From Psychrobacter submarinus (GTDB lineage: Bacteria; Pseudomonadota; Gammaproteobacteria; Pseudomonadales; Moraxellaceae), in NCBI RefSeq assembly GCF_904846685.1, contig NZ_CAJHBQ010000001.1:496001-560000 (forward strand): a stretch of 64,000 nucleotides of DNA, read 5' to 3'. A program made the position numbers and the translations under genes. This document shows positions 39,332 through 48,664 of this stretch, one piece after another; within the stretch, counting starts at the first letter, position 1; every line of letters begins with the position of its first letter. The notes under the pieces are model-generated. The model was not told the DNA's origin, did not search any database, and saw nothing but the letters and a program-made list of their open reading frames with translations.

Positions 39332-40318
39332 ATGACCCAGACCGTTACTAACTGCTCGCTAGCTGATAATAATAGCCTTACGCGCTTGTCACCGGCAAAA
39401 ATTAATCTGTTTTTGCACATCACAGGTAAGCGAGCTGATGGCTATCATAATCTGCAAACTGTTTTTCGCTTGCTCGATTGGGGCGATTATTTGCAGTTTG
39501 CTTTGACTGACATGATAGATACTCCTAACGCTGCGCAAGTGAATACAAGTATTGATCAGCAAGCGGCGGCGCTTACTCAGCAGTTAATCAGCCTTAAGGG
39601 CGCAGCTAGCATTACTGATAATGTAGCAGATAACCTAATCTTTAAAGCGGCAAAAGCGCTACTAGCTTATGTGATTTCGATAGCACAACTGCCTCACTCC
39701 TTGCACGCTATCAGCATTACCCTAGATAAGCACCTACCAATGGGCGCAGGATTAGGCGGTGGCTCTTCCAATGCTGCTACCACCCTACTCGCCTTAAACG
39801 AGCTTTGGCAACTTAACCTAAATCAAGATGAGCTGCTTAAAATAGCGACGACTATTGGCGCTGATGTACCGATATTTATCTTTGGGCAAGATGCTATCGC
39901 CATGGGCATTGGCGAAGAATTAACCAGCATTGACTTGCCAAATCAGCATTATCTGATTTTGACGCCAAACGCTCATGTCAATACTGCTGAGCTATTCGCT
40001 CATCCTAAGCTCAATCGTGATATCGCGCCTTTGTCTACCAAGACTATTACCCATCAAAGTCGTGATTATCTGTCAAACCTAAATTCGCCTTACCAGAATG
40101 TTTTTACACCAGTAGTGTTAAGTCTGGCTCCTGCGGTCGAAGAAGCTTTGAGTTATTTACAAGGCTTGGAGGCAGACACATTGGGCACAGCAAGGATGAC
40201 CGGCTCAGGCAGCGCAGTGTTTTTACCTTTAGGTGCAAGTGTGGCGGCTGATAAAGCGCTATTTAATCAATGGATTGCAAATGCGCCTTGTGCAGGTTAT
40301 GTGGTTGAGAGTTTATAA
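39332..40318 (+). CDS. ispE: 4-diphosphocytidyl-2-C-methyl-D-erythritol kinase
   Basis: A 328-residue GHMP kinase of the MEP isoprenoid pathway, phosphorylating CDP-methylerythritol. The N-terminal motif SPAKINLFLHITGKRADGYHNLQTVF contains the catalytic Lys and His. The ATP-loop is LPMGAGLGGGSSNAATTLL (about 132-150), and the C-terminal motif is ARMTGSGSAVFLPL. It is somewhat longer than E. coli IspE (283) because of an Asp/Ala-rich insert at about 55-95. It starts 16 bases after lolB and lacks a strong ribosome site, so coupling to lolB is likely. Confidence 0.95.
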   Translation: MTQTVTNCSLADNNSLTRLSPAKINLFLHITGKRADGYHNLQTVFRLLDWGDYLQFALTDMIDTPNAAQVNTSIDQQAAALTQQLISLKGAASITDNVADNLIFKAAKALLAYVISIAQLPHSLHAISITLDKHLPMGAGLGGGSSNAATTLLALNELWQLNLNQDELLKIATTIGADVPIFIFGQDAIAMGIGEELTSIDLPNQHYLILTPNAHVNTAELFAHPKLNRDIAPLSTKTITHQSRDYLSNLNSPYQNVFTPVVLSLAPAVEEALSYLQGLEADTLGTARMTGSGSAVFLPLGASVAADKALFNQWIANAPCAGYVVESL

Positions 40319-40552
40319 TTAAAAACAGCACAAAAAAATTAAGACATACGTAGGCTGCTGTTTTAACCCTAAAAAGCATTCAAAATCGTACTAGAGTTTT
40401 CACTTTTGAGTGAAACTTCTTAAATAGAACTTCGATATTTACTAAATTTGGACCACGATGGCTTGAGTTGTAGCACTATTAGTTGTTTGGAGTCTGTCAT
40501 TATCTGCTAAGCTTTACTATTATAAATAATCCAAAGAAAAAGGCGAAAAGCC

Positions 40553-40580
40553 TTGCAAAATTTAAAAATTTACTTATAAT
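40553..40580 (+). promoter_or_regulatory. promoter of tRNA-Gln copy 1
   Basis: TTGCAA (40553-40558), a 16-base spacer and a consensus TATAAT (40575-40580), 13 bases upstream of the mature tRNA 5' end. Confidence 0.8.
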
Positions 40581-40593
40581 AGGTCGCCACAAT

Positions 40594-40669
40594 AGGGGTA
40601 TAGCCAAGTTGGTAAGGCATCAGGTTTTGATCCTGACATCCGTTGGTTCGAGTCCAGCTACCCCTGCCA
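40594..40669 (+). tRNA. tRNA-Gln(UUG), copy 1
   Basis: A 76-base tRNA with encoded CCA. The acceptor AGGGGTA pairs with TACCCCT. The anticodon arm TCAGG-TTTTGAT-CCTGA gives anticodon TTG, and the T-loop reads GGTTCGAGTCC. It is identical to copy 2. It sits between ispE and prs, the usual place of tRNA-Gln in related genomes. Confidence 0.97.
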
Positions 40670-40759
40670 TTTTTTGTTTGTCTTCATTGTTTATCATACG
40701 AGTACAGCATTGATACTCAGTCCTGGTCACTAATGTGATCTTGATTTTAGTGATAGCAA

Positions 40760-40789
40760 TTGACAACACCTTCGTATTTTCGGTATAGT
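40760..40789 (+). promoter_or_regulatory. promoter of tRNA-Gln copy 2
   Basis: TTGACA (40760-40765), an 18-base spacer and TATAGT (40784-40789). Transcription would begin near 40796 and give a leader of about 97 bases before the tRNA. Confidence 0.65.
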
Positions 40790-40892
40790 TCGCAACGAAC
40801 ACCGTAAATCTCGGTCGTCACAAAGAGTGCAAGCTCGTAGCGATGACACGTTAGGTAAGCGTAGCGATAACAGCTACGATACCGAGCATTAC

Positions 40893-40968
40893 AGGGGTAT
40901 AGCCAAGTTGGTAAGGCATCAGGTTTTGATCCTGACATCCGTTGGTTCGAGTCCAGCTACCCCTGCCA
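40893..40968 (+). tRNA. tRNA-Gln(UUG), copy 2
   Basis: A 76-base tRNA identical base for base to the copy at 40594-40669, with encoded CCA and anticodon TTG. The flanking sequences of the two copies differ, except for a short shared stretch after the CCA. Confidence 0.97.
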
Positions 40969-41086
40969 TTTTCTGTAATTGCGTTGTTTCATCTTCTGTA
41001 AATTTTTGATACCCACTCTTTTCTATATTTGAGCAGTTTGACACTGCTTAGCGGTCACTGCTTGAGTCACTCAATAGGACTTTGTC

Positions 41087-42034
41087 ATGCCTTATTTGGC
41101 GATTTTTACGGGTAATGCCCACCCTGAACTTGCGAAAACCGTAGCCGACCATCTTCATATCCCTCTTGGGAAAGCTGACATCACCCGTTTTTCTGATGGC
41201 GAAATCGCTGTAGAGGTTAAAGAACACGTACGTGGTAAAGACGTGTTTATCATGCAGCCCACTTGCGCGCCGACCAATGACAATTTGATGGAAATCATGA
41301 TGATGGCTGATGCACTGCGCCGCTCTAGTGCTGGCCGTATCACTGCTGTCATGCCCTACTTTGGTTATGCTCGTCAAGACCGTCGTCCACGCTCAGCCCG
41401 CGTGCCAATCTCAGCCAAAGTCGTCGCCGATATGCTTAACATCGTCAGCATTGATCGCGTCATGACGGTCGATTTGCACTCCGATCAAATTCAGGGTTTC
41501 TTTGATATTCCTGTCGATAATATCTACGGTACGCCAGTATTGTTGAACGAGTTACTCAAGCATGATTATGATAATATCATGGTGGTTTCACCCGACGTTG
41601 GCGGCGTCGTCCGTGCCCGTGCGATGGCAAAGCAATTAGGCGACGCTGATTTAGCGATTATCGATAAGCGCCGTGCCCGTGCTAACGAATCTCAAGTGAT
41701 GCATATTATCGGTGATGTCCGTGACCGTGACTGCGTCATCGTTGATGATATGGTTGATACCGCAGGTACGTTGTGCAAAGCGGCCGCTGCACTCAAAGAA
41801 AGCGGCGCGCGCCGAGTGCTCGCTTATATCACGCATCCTGTCTTATCCGGTAATGCCTTGAAGAACATCAGCGATTCAGAGCTCGACGAGATCGTCGTGA
41901 CCGACACTATCCCATTATCAGATGCGGCAAAAGCTTGCACTAAGATTCGTCAAGTCTCTATCGCGCCGATGCTCGCTGAGAGTCTGCGCCGTATCAATAA
42001 CGAAGAGTCTATCAGCGCCATGTTTGATGCTTAA
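41087..42034 (+). CDS. prs: ribose-phosphate pyrophosphokinase
   Basis: A 315-residue cytosolic enzyme making PRPP from ribose 5-phosphate and ATP for purine, pyrimidine, His, Trp and NAD synthesis. It begins [20 protein letters not shown] and has the ATP-binding [16 protein letters not shown] (the flexible loop). The PRPP-binding signature is [19 protein letters not shown] and the C-terminus closes with [12 protein letters not shown]. The length is exactly that of E. coli Prs. AGGA precedes the ATG, and a strong terminator follows. Confidence 0.98.
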   Translation: MPYLAIFTGNAHPELAKTVADHLHIPLGKADITRFSDGEIAVEVKEHVRGKDVFIMQPTCAPTNDNLMEIMMMADALRRSSAGRITAVMPYFGYARQDRRPRSARVPISAKVVADMLNIVSIDRVMTVDLHSDQIQGFFDIPVDNIYGTPVLLNELLKHDYDNIMVVSPDVGGVVRARAMAKQLGDADLAIIDKRRARANESQVMHIIGDVRDRDCVIVDDMVDTAGTLCKAAAALKESGARRVLAYITHPVLSGNALKNISDSELDEIVVTDTIPLSDAAKACTKIRQVSIAPMLAESLRRINNEESISAMFDA

Positions 42035-42075
42035 GACGGCTCGTTAGTTAGACTAGATTACTGATATCAAAGATT

Positions 42076-42107
42076 AGCGCTAAAGTAACCCTTTAGCGCT
42101 TTTTTTT
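42076..42107 (+). terminator. prs terminator
   Basis: A perfect 10-bp stem, AGCGCTAAAG/CTTTAGCGCT, with loop TAACC and seven T. Confidence 0.93.
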
Positions 42108-42212
42108 GCTCTAAAATTACTATTCGTGACCTTCTGCCAAGGTTTTGAGATCTCAAGTGGAGCAGATCATCTTCTACTCTTTGCTTATCAATTTTTATAA
42201 TCTTTTCAACCC

Positions 42213-42241
42213 TTTATTATTGCAGCAAAAACACGTATAAT
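42213..42241 (+). promoter_or_regulatory. probable rplY promoter with GC-rich discriminator
   Basis: TTTATT (42213-42218), a 17-base spacer and TATAAT (42236-42241), followed at once by GCGCGCC. A GC-rich discriminator is typical of stringently controlled ribosomal-protein promoters. This leaves a leader of about 160 bases. Confidence 0.55.
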
Positions 42242-42407
42242 GCGCGCCTGTGCTGCTCATTGCTTATTATCTATAGTGTTACAGATTTACATGATAGATA
42301 TAGGCAGTTCACTCAGCACTTTTTAGAGTATCCATTATCCAGTAGTAGACTGGTCGCAAGTTTTGACGCTGGTAGATACTTCACATACACTCTATAGGAT
42401 TATATCC

Positions 42408-43115
42408 ATGGCTATTGATCATTTTGCAATTAACGCGGTTGACCGCTCTGCTGAACAACAAGGTAAAGGTGCGAGCCGCCGCCTTCGTAAGCAGAACCTA
42501 GTACCTGCTATCATTTATGGTGGTAATGAGGAGCCAACGGCTATCTCTATCAAACTAAACGAGATGGTAAAGTCGCTTGAATACGAAGCGTTTTTCTCAC
42601 AAGTTTTGACTATTACTACCGATAAAGGCGATGAGCACCAAGTCGTTATTAAAGACTTGCAGCGTCATCCTGCTAAAGGCTTCCCAATGCATGCTGACTT
42701 CCAGCGCATTGTTAAAGGCCAGAAAATCAACATGAATGTCCCTGTACATTTCTCAGGCCGTGAAGACGCACCTGGTACCAAAGACGGCGGTATTCTATCA
42801 ACGCTTGTCTCTGATATCGAAATCGTTGCGCTACCTTCACAGCTTCCTGAATACCTCGAAGTTGATGTATCAGGTATGGAGATCGGCGATCTGTTCCGTC
42901 TATCAGATATCGATCTGCCTGAAGGCGTGATCATCTTTGATCTTGATATGGAAGATGCACACGATCGCACTATCGTTAACATGTTGCCACCAACGCTTGA
43001 AGAAGTGGACGAAGATGCAGACGAAGTGGATGCTGATGAAGTACCAGCCACTGAGCAAGGCGGCGAAGGCGCTGAAGGCGAAGCGCAAGACGGCGACGAT
43101 CAAGACGCTGAGTAA
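42408..43115 (+). CDS. rplY: 50S ribosomal protein L25 / Ctc
   Basis: A 235-residue long form of L25, the 5S-rRNA-binding protein of the large subunit. The N-terminal L25 domain (FAINAVDRSAEQQGKGASRRLRKQNLVPAIIYGG to about residue 95) is followed by the TL5/Ctc C-terminal beta domain (residues about 100-190). A very acidic tail of about 45 residues, rich in Glu, Asp and Gly, closes it. The frame opens 15 codons earlier, but ATAGGA and homology support the ATG at 42408. It lies between prs and pth, as in related genomes. Confidence 0.95.
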   Translation: MAIDHFAINAVDRSAEQQGKGASRRLRKQNLVPAIIYGGNEEPTAISIKLNEMVKSLEYEAFFSQVLTITTDKGDEHQVVIKDLQRHPAKGFPMHADFQRIVKGQKINMNVPVHFSGREDAPGTKDGGILSTLVSDIEIVALPSQLPEYLEVDVSGMEIGDLFRLSDIDLPEGVIIFDLDMEDAHDRTIVNMLPPTLEEVDEDADEVDADEVPATEQGGEGAEGEAQDGDDQDAE

Positions 43116-43168
43116 CCCCCCTTTTGTAAACCCCTACTTTGGTTATACGACGAGTAGGGTTGTTGCAT

Positions 43169-43205
43169 AAAAAACAGCAGGCGATTAAGATCTCCTGCTG
43201 TTTTT
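43169..43205 (+). terminator. rplY terminator
   Basis: AAAACAGCAGG/CCTGCTGTTTT stem with a GAT/ATC inner pairing and a T tail. Confidence 0.88.
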
Positions 43206-43305
43206 GTGAGTATTATTTGAAAAGCGAGTAGTGCGTTATTCAAATAGTATTTGTTGTTAGGCTCTTTATATCGAGCTTATTTCTCTTTTTTAGGCAGAGT
43301 ATGTT

Positions 43306-43887
43306 ATGGCGATAAAACTCATCGTTGGTCTTGGCAATCCTGGTGAGCAGTATATGCTCACGCGGCATAATGCTGGGTTCTGGTTTGTGCAGCATATTGC
43401 TCATCAGTTCAATATTACTCTGAGTCCGGATAAGAAGTTCCATGGCATCACTGGCCGCGGGCAAGTGCACGGTCATGATGTACGTTTGCTACTGCCCCTC
43501 ACCTTTATGAATAAATCGGGTCAATCGGTCGTACCGATGGTCAACTACTATAATATTGCCAATGACGAGCTACTTATCGCTCATGACGAGCTCGATATCG
43601 ATGCCGGTAGCATTAAGCTCAAGACCGCTGGCGGCCATGGTGGACATAATGGCCTGCGTGATATTACCCCGCATATCGGTAACGACTTTCATCGTTTGCG
43701 CGTTGGTATTGGTCATCCGGGCCATAAGTCAAAAGTGACAGGGCATGTGCTCTCAAAGCCCGCTGCCAATGAGCAAATCGCTATTGAGAGTGCGTTAACC
43801 GCGGCTTTTGAAGCACTACCTTTACTGTTGGGTGGCGATATCGAAAAGGCGCGCTCGCAAATCAATAGCTTTAAATTACCAGAATAA
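43306..43887 (+). CDS. pth: peptidyl-tRNA hydrolase
   Basis: A 193-residue enzyme recycling peptidyl-tRNAs dropped from ribosomes. The N-terminus IKLIVGLGNPGEQYMLTRHNAGFWFV holds the catalytic His in the RHNAG motif. TFMNKSGQSV, LLIAHDELDIDAGSIKLKTAGGHGGHNGLRDI and the FHRLRVGIGHPG segment are all as expected. The length matches E. coli Pth (194). It follows rplY after the terminator and so probably has its own promoter in 43206-43300. Confidence 0.97.
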   Translation: MAIKLIVGLGNPGEQYMLTRHNAGFWFVQHIAHQFNITLSPDKKFHGITGRGQVHGHDVRLLLPLTFMNKSGQSVVPMVNYYNIANDELLIAHDELDIDAGSIKLKTAGGHGGHNGLRDITPHIGNDFHRLRVGIGHPGHKSKVTGHVLSKPAANEQIAIESALTAAFEALPLLLGGDIEKARSQINSFKLPE

Positions 43888-43962
43888 TGCTATAAAATTG
43901 CGTCAGCCTTTTATTTTGGCAAAATCATCCCCATTAACCTTTTGATTTCGCTCATTTAATCT

Positions 43963-43998
43963 GTTTTTAATATTCGTTTCGTTTTTAATATTCGTTTC
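43963..43998 (+). repeat. 18-bp tandem duplication upstream of panD
   Basis: GTTTTTAATATTCGTTTC occurs twice head to tail (43963-43980, 43981-43998), ending 16 bases before the panD ATG and so within its leader or promoter. Confidence 0.85.
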
Positions 43999-44014
43999 AC
44001 TAAGGAAGCACCTT

Positions 44015-44395
44015 ATGCTACTTAATATGCTCAAATGCAAACTGCACCGTGCCCGTGTTACCCATGCCGAGCTACACTATGAAGGCTCATGTGGTATCGA
44101 TGGCGACTTATTAGATCTTGCAGGCTTGCGCGAGAATGAATCGATTGATATCTATAATGTCACTAACGGTAAGCGTTTTCGCACTTATGCGATTCGCGCG
44201 GAAGCAGGCTCTGGTATCATCTCTTTGAATGGGGCCGCAGCGCACATGGCCGACTTAGGCGATATCGTCATCATCTGTGCCTACGCGCATTTTGATGAAG
44301 TAGAAGCGTCTACTTATCAGCCCAAGCTTGTGTACTGCAACGAAGATAACACCGTTAAAGACACTGCAAATATCATTCCGGTGCAAGTCGCTTAA
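44015..44395 (+). CDS. panD: aspartate 1-decarboxylase
   Basis: A 126-residue pyruvoyl enzyme making beta-alanine for pantothenate and CoA. It self-cleaves between Gly24 and Ser25 in HYEGSCGID to form the pyruvoyl group. Lys9 and Tyr58-region motifs ([14 protein letters not shown]) and [19 protein letters not shown] are conserved. The numbering matches E. coli PanD, which supports the start. A good AAGGAAG site precedes it. Confidence 0.97.
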   Translation: MLLNMLKCKLHRARVTHAELHYEGSCGIDGDLLDLAGLRENESIDIYNVTNGKRFRTYAIRAEAGSGIISLNGAAAHMADLGDIVIICAYAHFDEVEASTYQPKLVYCNEDNTVKDTANIIPVQVA

Positions 44396-44490
44396 CGCGT
44401 CCGACACTATTAGATATTAGAGTCGATGTTATGGCAACTATCGATAATTTGTTGTTTCGCTTTATTGCTAGCTGACTATTGACTATAATT

Positions 44491-44522
44491 AAAAACTGAG
44501 TCCCTTGAGGCTCAGTTTTTTT
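44491..44522 (+). terminator. panD terminator
   Basis: AAAACTGAG/CTCAGTTTT stem with a 10-base loop and a T tail. Confidence 0.85.
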
Positions 44523-44615
44523 ATGCGCTTTTGTTAGGGTAAGACACTGTGCAGCGCTGTTTTTAAGATAAAATACTTACCCTTAAAAGTTGACTCTATT
44601 TAAAGGATGACCCTA

Positions 44616-45581
44616 ATGTGGTTGGCAATTGTTGCAGTAATCGTGGGCTTGGCTATTTTGGTTTGGAGCGCGGACGTTTTTATTGATGGCGCGGTGGTAT
44701 TGGCCAATAAATTAAATGTGCCGAGCTTTTTGATCGGGGTGGTGATATTAGGCTTAGGAACCTCAGCTCCTGAGATGGTGGTCTCAGTATTAGCGGCGCT
44801 AGAAGGTAGCCCTGAGCTGGCTTTAGGTAATGCTTATGGCTCTAATATTATTAATATTGCGCTAGTGCTTGGTGCGACAGTACTTATAAGCCCAATCATT
44901 ATCCGTAGCAGCATCATCAAACGAGATATGCCACTATTATTACTAGTGACAGCAGTGGCCGCGTGGCAGCTCAGTGATGGCGTCTTAGGTCATACCGACG
45001 GTCTGGTGCTCATTGTGCTGCTAGTGATGATATTGGCTATTCAGATCGTCTTAAGCCTACGAGAAGGCAATCATGAGCACGAAGACGATCCGGCGCTAGA
45101 GAGCAGCGAGGAGACTAGCGCTATCCGCGGTATCGGTACGCTATTTTTAGGCCTGCTAGTACTGATATTGAGCTCACGTGCTATTGTGTGGGGCGCGGTA
45201 GGGCTGGCGACGTTTTGGGGCCTCAGTGAGCTGATTATTGGTCTGACGATTGTCGCTGTTGGCACATCCCTACCAGAGCTTGTTGCAAGCTTGTCAGCGG
45301 CGCGTAAGGGCGAGCACGATATGGCTTTGGGCAATATTATCGGCTCTAATATTTTTAATACCTTAGCCGTCGTCGGACTTGCTGCGCTTATTGCGCCAAT
45401 CACTCCGAATGCCATTATCTTGTCACGCGATATATTGGCAATAGGACTGCTTACTATCTTGCTATTTGTAATGTGTTTATTTGCATTTAACACCAAGCGC
45501 AGCTTTGGCCGCAGCTCTGGTGCCACTTTAGTCTTGTTCTTTGTCGGTTATACGATGTGGTTAATACAGACGGCTGGTTAA
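44616..45581 (+). CDS. calcium/sodium antiporter (CaCA family)
   Basis: A 321-residue inner-membrane antiporter with ten hydrophobic segments. The two alpha repeats are clear. Repeat 1 has GTSAPEMVVS and GNAYGSNIINIALVLG; repeat 2 has GTSLPELVASLSA and GNIIGSNIFNTLAVVG, with the ion-binding Glu residues. An acidic loop (HEHEDDPALESSEE, about residues 148-162) separates the halves. It resembles YrbG. An ATG three codons upstream (44607) touches the AAAGG, so 44616 with a 9-base spacing is preferred. Confidence 0.93.
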   Translation: MWLAIVAVIVGLAILVWSADVFIDGAVVLANKLNVPSFLIGVVILGLGTSAPEMVVSVLAALEGSPELALGNAYGSNIINIALVLGATVLISPIIIRSSIIKRDMPLLLLVTAVAAWQLSDGVLGHTDGLVLIVLLVMILAIQIVLSLREGNHEHEDDPALESSEETSAIRGIGTLFLGLLVLILSSRAIVWGAVGLATFWGLSELIIGLTIVAVGTSLPELVASLSAARKGEHDMALGNIIGSNIFNTLAVVGLAALIAPITPNAIILSRDILAIGLLTILLFVMCLFAFNTKRSFGRSSGATLVLFFVGYTMWLIQTAG

Positions 45582-45638
45582 TACAAACAGTCGGCTAATA
45601 CAAAGGATTAATTAATATAAACGGCTGGCTAATATATG

Positions 45639-45775
45639 TATAGTCGATACACTCTAAAAATGTCATAGCGCTACTGGGATGAATTTTGCGCAGCCTCTGG
45701 GAACGCAGCACGCAAGTAAAATTTATACCAGTAGCGCGTTTAAATCCATAACAGTTTTACATTCAGCTAACTATA
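45639..45775. mobile_element. MITE copy A, 137 bp
   Basis: Non-coding repeat from TATAGT to ACTATA, identical base for base to the copy at 51411-51547. The ends are imperfect inverted repeats (TATAGT...TAAAA...TGT on both). The inner arms CTACTGG/CCAGTAG allow the whole unit to fold into one long hairpin. The outermost TA on each side is probably the target duplication. It lies between the convergent antiporter and RDD genes. Confidence 0.85.
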
Positions 45776-45821
45776 GTCTCTGTATCAGCGCTGGCTTTTT
45801 AAGTCGCATATAGACACACGG

Positions 45822-46469
45822 TTAGTCTTTACGATTTCTAATCACTCGCCATAAGCTCTCATTTTCAGTCTTTGGCATCTTTAAGGTGACAGTGTTAGAG
45901 ATCATATCTTGAACTGCCAGACCGCGGCGATTGAACAGACAAAAAGCATAGTTGAACACCAGTCCCAAAAACGCGCTAGTCAAGATAATAGCGCGTGACC
46001 CGCCGATTAAGCTGCCGATAACGCCGAAGACGAGCGGCATTAAACTTGCCGCCATAATTCGCTTAAAAGACTGTCCCCAACTGAGCAGACGGCCTGAGTC
46101 ATTGACCGTTTTTAGTCGCCAAGTCTGCATCCCTAAAGTCTGACCACCGCGCCGCCAAAACAAACCATAAAAACCCACTAAGGTTAAGATAAACGATGGC
46201 GTCATCACTATGTTTTGATACCAAACAGGTAGCGAGCGGGCTTGTGCGGACTCTGTACCCGTCTGCATAGTCAGTAGCGTGCCTATTACTGTCAGTACCG
46301 TGCCTACTAAGAAGAGCAAGGCCAGTATAAGCATGCCATCATAAACGATAGCGGCAAGCCTAGTGGTTGGATTGGCGATAGTAGGCTCTTCTACTGCTGG
46401 CATAGCCGTAGTCGCTTGGCGGCGTGGCTTTTTTGTTTTGACAATGGCTCTTTTTTTACTCTTTGGCAT
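45822..46469 (-). CDS. RDD-family membrane protein
   Basis: A 215-residue membrane protein with a polar, very basic N-terminus (MPKSKKRAIVKTKKPRRQ). The RDD domain begins at TTRLAAIVYDGMLILALLFLVGT, where the usual Arg-Asp-Asp is represented by R and a YDG. The second half has GQTLGMQTWRLKTVNDSGRLLSWGQSFKR, typical of the family. Three or four hydrophobic segments are present. RDD proteins are of unclear function; some transport ions. It is a single gene. Confidence 0.87.
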   Translation of the reverse strand: MPKSKKRAIVKTKKPRRQATTAMPAVEEPTIANPTTRLAAIVYDGMLILALLFLVGTVLTVIGTLLTMQTGTESAQARSLPVWYQNIVMTPSFILTLVGFYGLFWRRGGQTLGMQTWRLKTVNDSGRLLSWGQSFKRIMAASLMPLVFGVIGSLIGGSRAIILTSAFLGLVFNYAFCLFNRRGLAVQDMISNTVTLKMPKTENESLWRVIRNRKD

Positions 46470-46580
46470 AGCTTAAGCTCATAGCAGATATCAAATGATA
46501 GCCTATTGTACCGTAATTAAGGGGTTTATCATAAAACTATGAGAGATATTAAGAACCATAGCGATAGAATCAACAAGCAC

Positions 46581-46611
46581 AAAAAAACCGCCAAATGTCA
46601 GAAGACAGGCG
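46581..46611 (-). terminator. tRNA-Arg terminator
   Basis: On the minus strand CGCC-TGTC/GACA-TTT-GGCG with a TTCT loop and a TTT bulge, then seven T, about 50 bases after the tRNA. Confidence 0.65.
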
Positions 46612-46659
46612 ATTGATTTAGGATGTTCTTTATTACTTTTAACACATTGATAATGCAAA

Positions 46660-46736
46660 TGGTGCGCCTGGAGAGATTCGAACTCCCGACCCCTTAGTTC
46701 GTAGCCAAGTGCTCTATCCAACTGAGCTACAGGCGC
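46660..46736 (-). tRNA. tRNA-Arg(ACG)
   Basis: A 77-base tRNA with encoded CCA. Acceptor GCGCCTG/CAGGCGC, D-arm GCTCAGTTGGATAGAGC, anticodon loop CTACGAA (ACG, edited to ICG by TadA in this lineage) and T-loop GTTCGAATC. A consensus promoter lies upstream. Confidence 0.97.
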
Positions 46737-46792
46737 TTATTGCACATCATCTACTACGCAGTATATAACTTTTGTAGCAAATTAGGTTGGTC

Positions 46793-46820
46793 ATTATATA
46801 GATAATTTTGACGTTGTCAA
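46793..46820 (-). promoter_or_regulatory. promoter of tRNA-Arg
   Basis: Perfect TTGACA (46820-46815) and TATAAT (46798-46793) with a 16-base spacer on the minus strand, about 55 bases before the tRNA 5' end. Confidence 0.85.
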
Positions 46821-46888
46821 TAACTTTGCTTATTTAAACAAGATTATTTTCACATTCAATCGAAGTTATCTACAACAAACCGAATAAA

Positions 46889-46978
46889 TGGCGGTGAAGG
46901 AGGGATTCGAACCCTCGATACGCTTACACGTATGGTTCCTTAGCAGGGAACTGGTTTCAGCCACTCACCCACTTCACC
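46889..46978 (-). tRNA. tRNA-Ser(GCU)
   Basis: A 90-base class II tRNA with encoded CCA. Acceptor GGTGAAG/CTTCACC, anticodon loop CTGCTAA (GCT), and a long variable arm with stem ATACG/CGTAT. The T-loop reads GGTTCGAATCC. It reads AGC and AGU codons. Confidence 0.97.
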
Positions 46979-47049
46979 GGACAAGATAAGACTATTAATT
47001 AATAATAACAGTATCGATGCTAACGATACGTCTTATGCTGTGGGCGAGT

Positions 47050-47077
47050 ATTATAACAAAGCCAAAACGAATTGCAA
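47050..47077 (-). promoter_or_regulatory. promoter of tRNA-Ser
   Basis: TTGCAA (47077-47072), a 16-base spacer and TATAAT (47055-47050) on the minus strand. TTGCAA is its own reverse complement and could also serve as a plus-strand -35 for a TATAAT at 47097-47102, ahead of thiD, with a long 19-base spacer. Confidence 0.65.
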
Positions 47078-47142
47078 GCCTTGCAGCCGTATTTGCTATA
47101 ATTTAATTTTTATCTTATGGATTACTACACCAATAACTCTAA

Positions 47143-47952
<810 letters not shown>

Positions 47953-47989
47953 CGAGCACATAAATCTTGACTCTAATGATGACACAGCA

Positions 47990-48027
47990 AAAAGCCCTAC
48001 ACTCATGACAGATGATGTAGGGCTTTT
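47990..48027. terminator. bidirectional terminator between thiD and yggT
   Basis: AAAGCCCTACA/TGTAGGGCTTT stem, with further ATCATC-like pairing in the loop and A/T tracts on both sides. Confidence 0.88.
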
Positions 48028-48051
48028 AATATATTAAGGCATATTAGAAAC

Positions 48052-48621
48052 TTAGCCTAGCATCGGCATCAAGCTCGCTGCGATGGCTCCGACCATTATC
48101 TCCATCAAATAAATAGCAAAAAAAGCAATGATAGGTGATAGGTCAAGCATACCTAAATTCGGTGTGATACGGCGAAATGGTGCTAATATCGGCTCAGCCA
48201 AACGCATGATAATACCGATAATCGGATGTGAGGATTGGGTAAAGACTACAATCCAGCTAACCACAATAGAACCAATAATGAGATAACGACTCAATCTTAA
48301 AAAGTCTAAAATCAGACTGAGTGTACCCTGAAAAAATAGCGGAATCGGTGCAATCCCTCTTTGCATCAAGGCTGCCTTACCAGAGATGTCAATCAATCGA
48401 ATCAAAAACATCAACACGATGGCGGCAACACTGATGCGTCCGCCCCCTAAAGTCGGAAAGATACGGCCAAACACATCAACGATATGGGTGGCTCTATAAG
48501 CCGGCGCAATCATAGGATCGCGCGCATCCATTCCCGCAAACTGTAGCATAAAGCGGATAAAGATCAGCAGCATCGCAAAGGTGGTGACCAAATCAAAAAT
48601 CTGTAATAGTACGTTGTTCAT
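48052..48621 (-). CDS. YggT-family membrane protein
   Basis: A 189-residue inner-membrane protein with two YggT repeats. Each has a hydrophobic segment followed by the motif seen as HPIIGIIMRLAEPILAPFRRITPNLGMLDLSPIIAFFAIYL in the second half. Function is not firmly established; osmotic-stress or ion-related roles have been suggested in E. coli. It lies 43 bases downstream of proC, the usual proC-yggT operon. Confidence 0.9.
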   Translation of the reverse strand: MNNVLLQIFDLVTTFAMLLIFIRFMLQFAGMDARDPMIAPAYRATHIVDVFGRIFPTLGGGRISVAAIVLMFLIRLIDISGKAALMQRGIAPIPLFFQGTLSLILDFLRLSRYLIIGSIVVSWIVVFTQSSHPIIGIIMRLAEPILAPFRRITPNLGMLDLSPIIAFFAIYLMEIMVGAIAASLMPMLG

Positions 48622-48664
48622 TAAAGGCTACTCAAAGTGTCGACATAAAAATACTAGCGCGGTT

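Noticed and set aside
40483-40713. ORF running through tRNA-Gln copy 1
   Set aside because: It overlaps the tRNA and its promoter. An ORF through a stable RNA gene is incidental.
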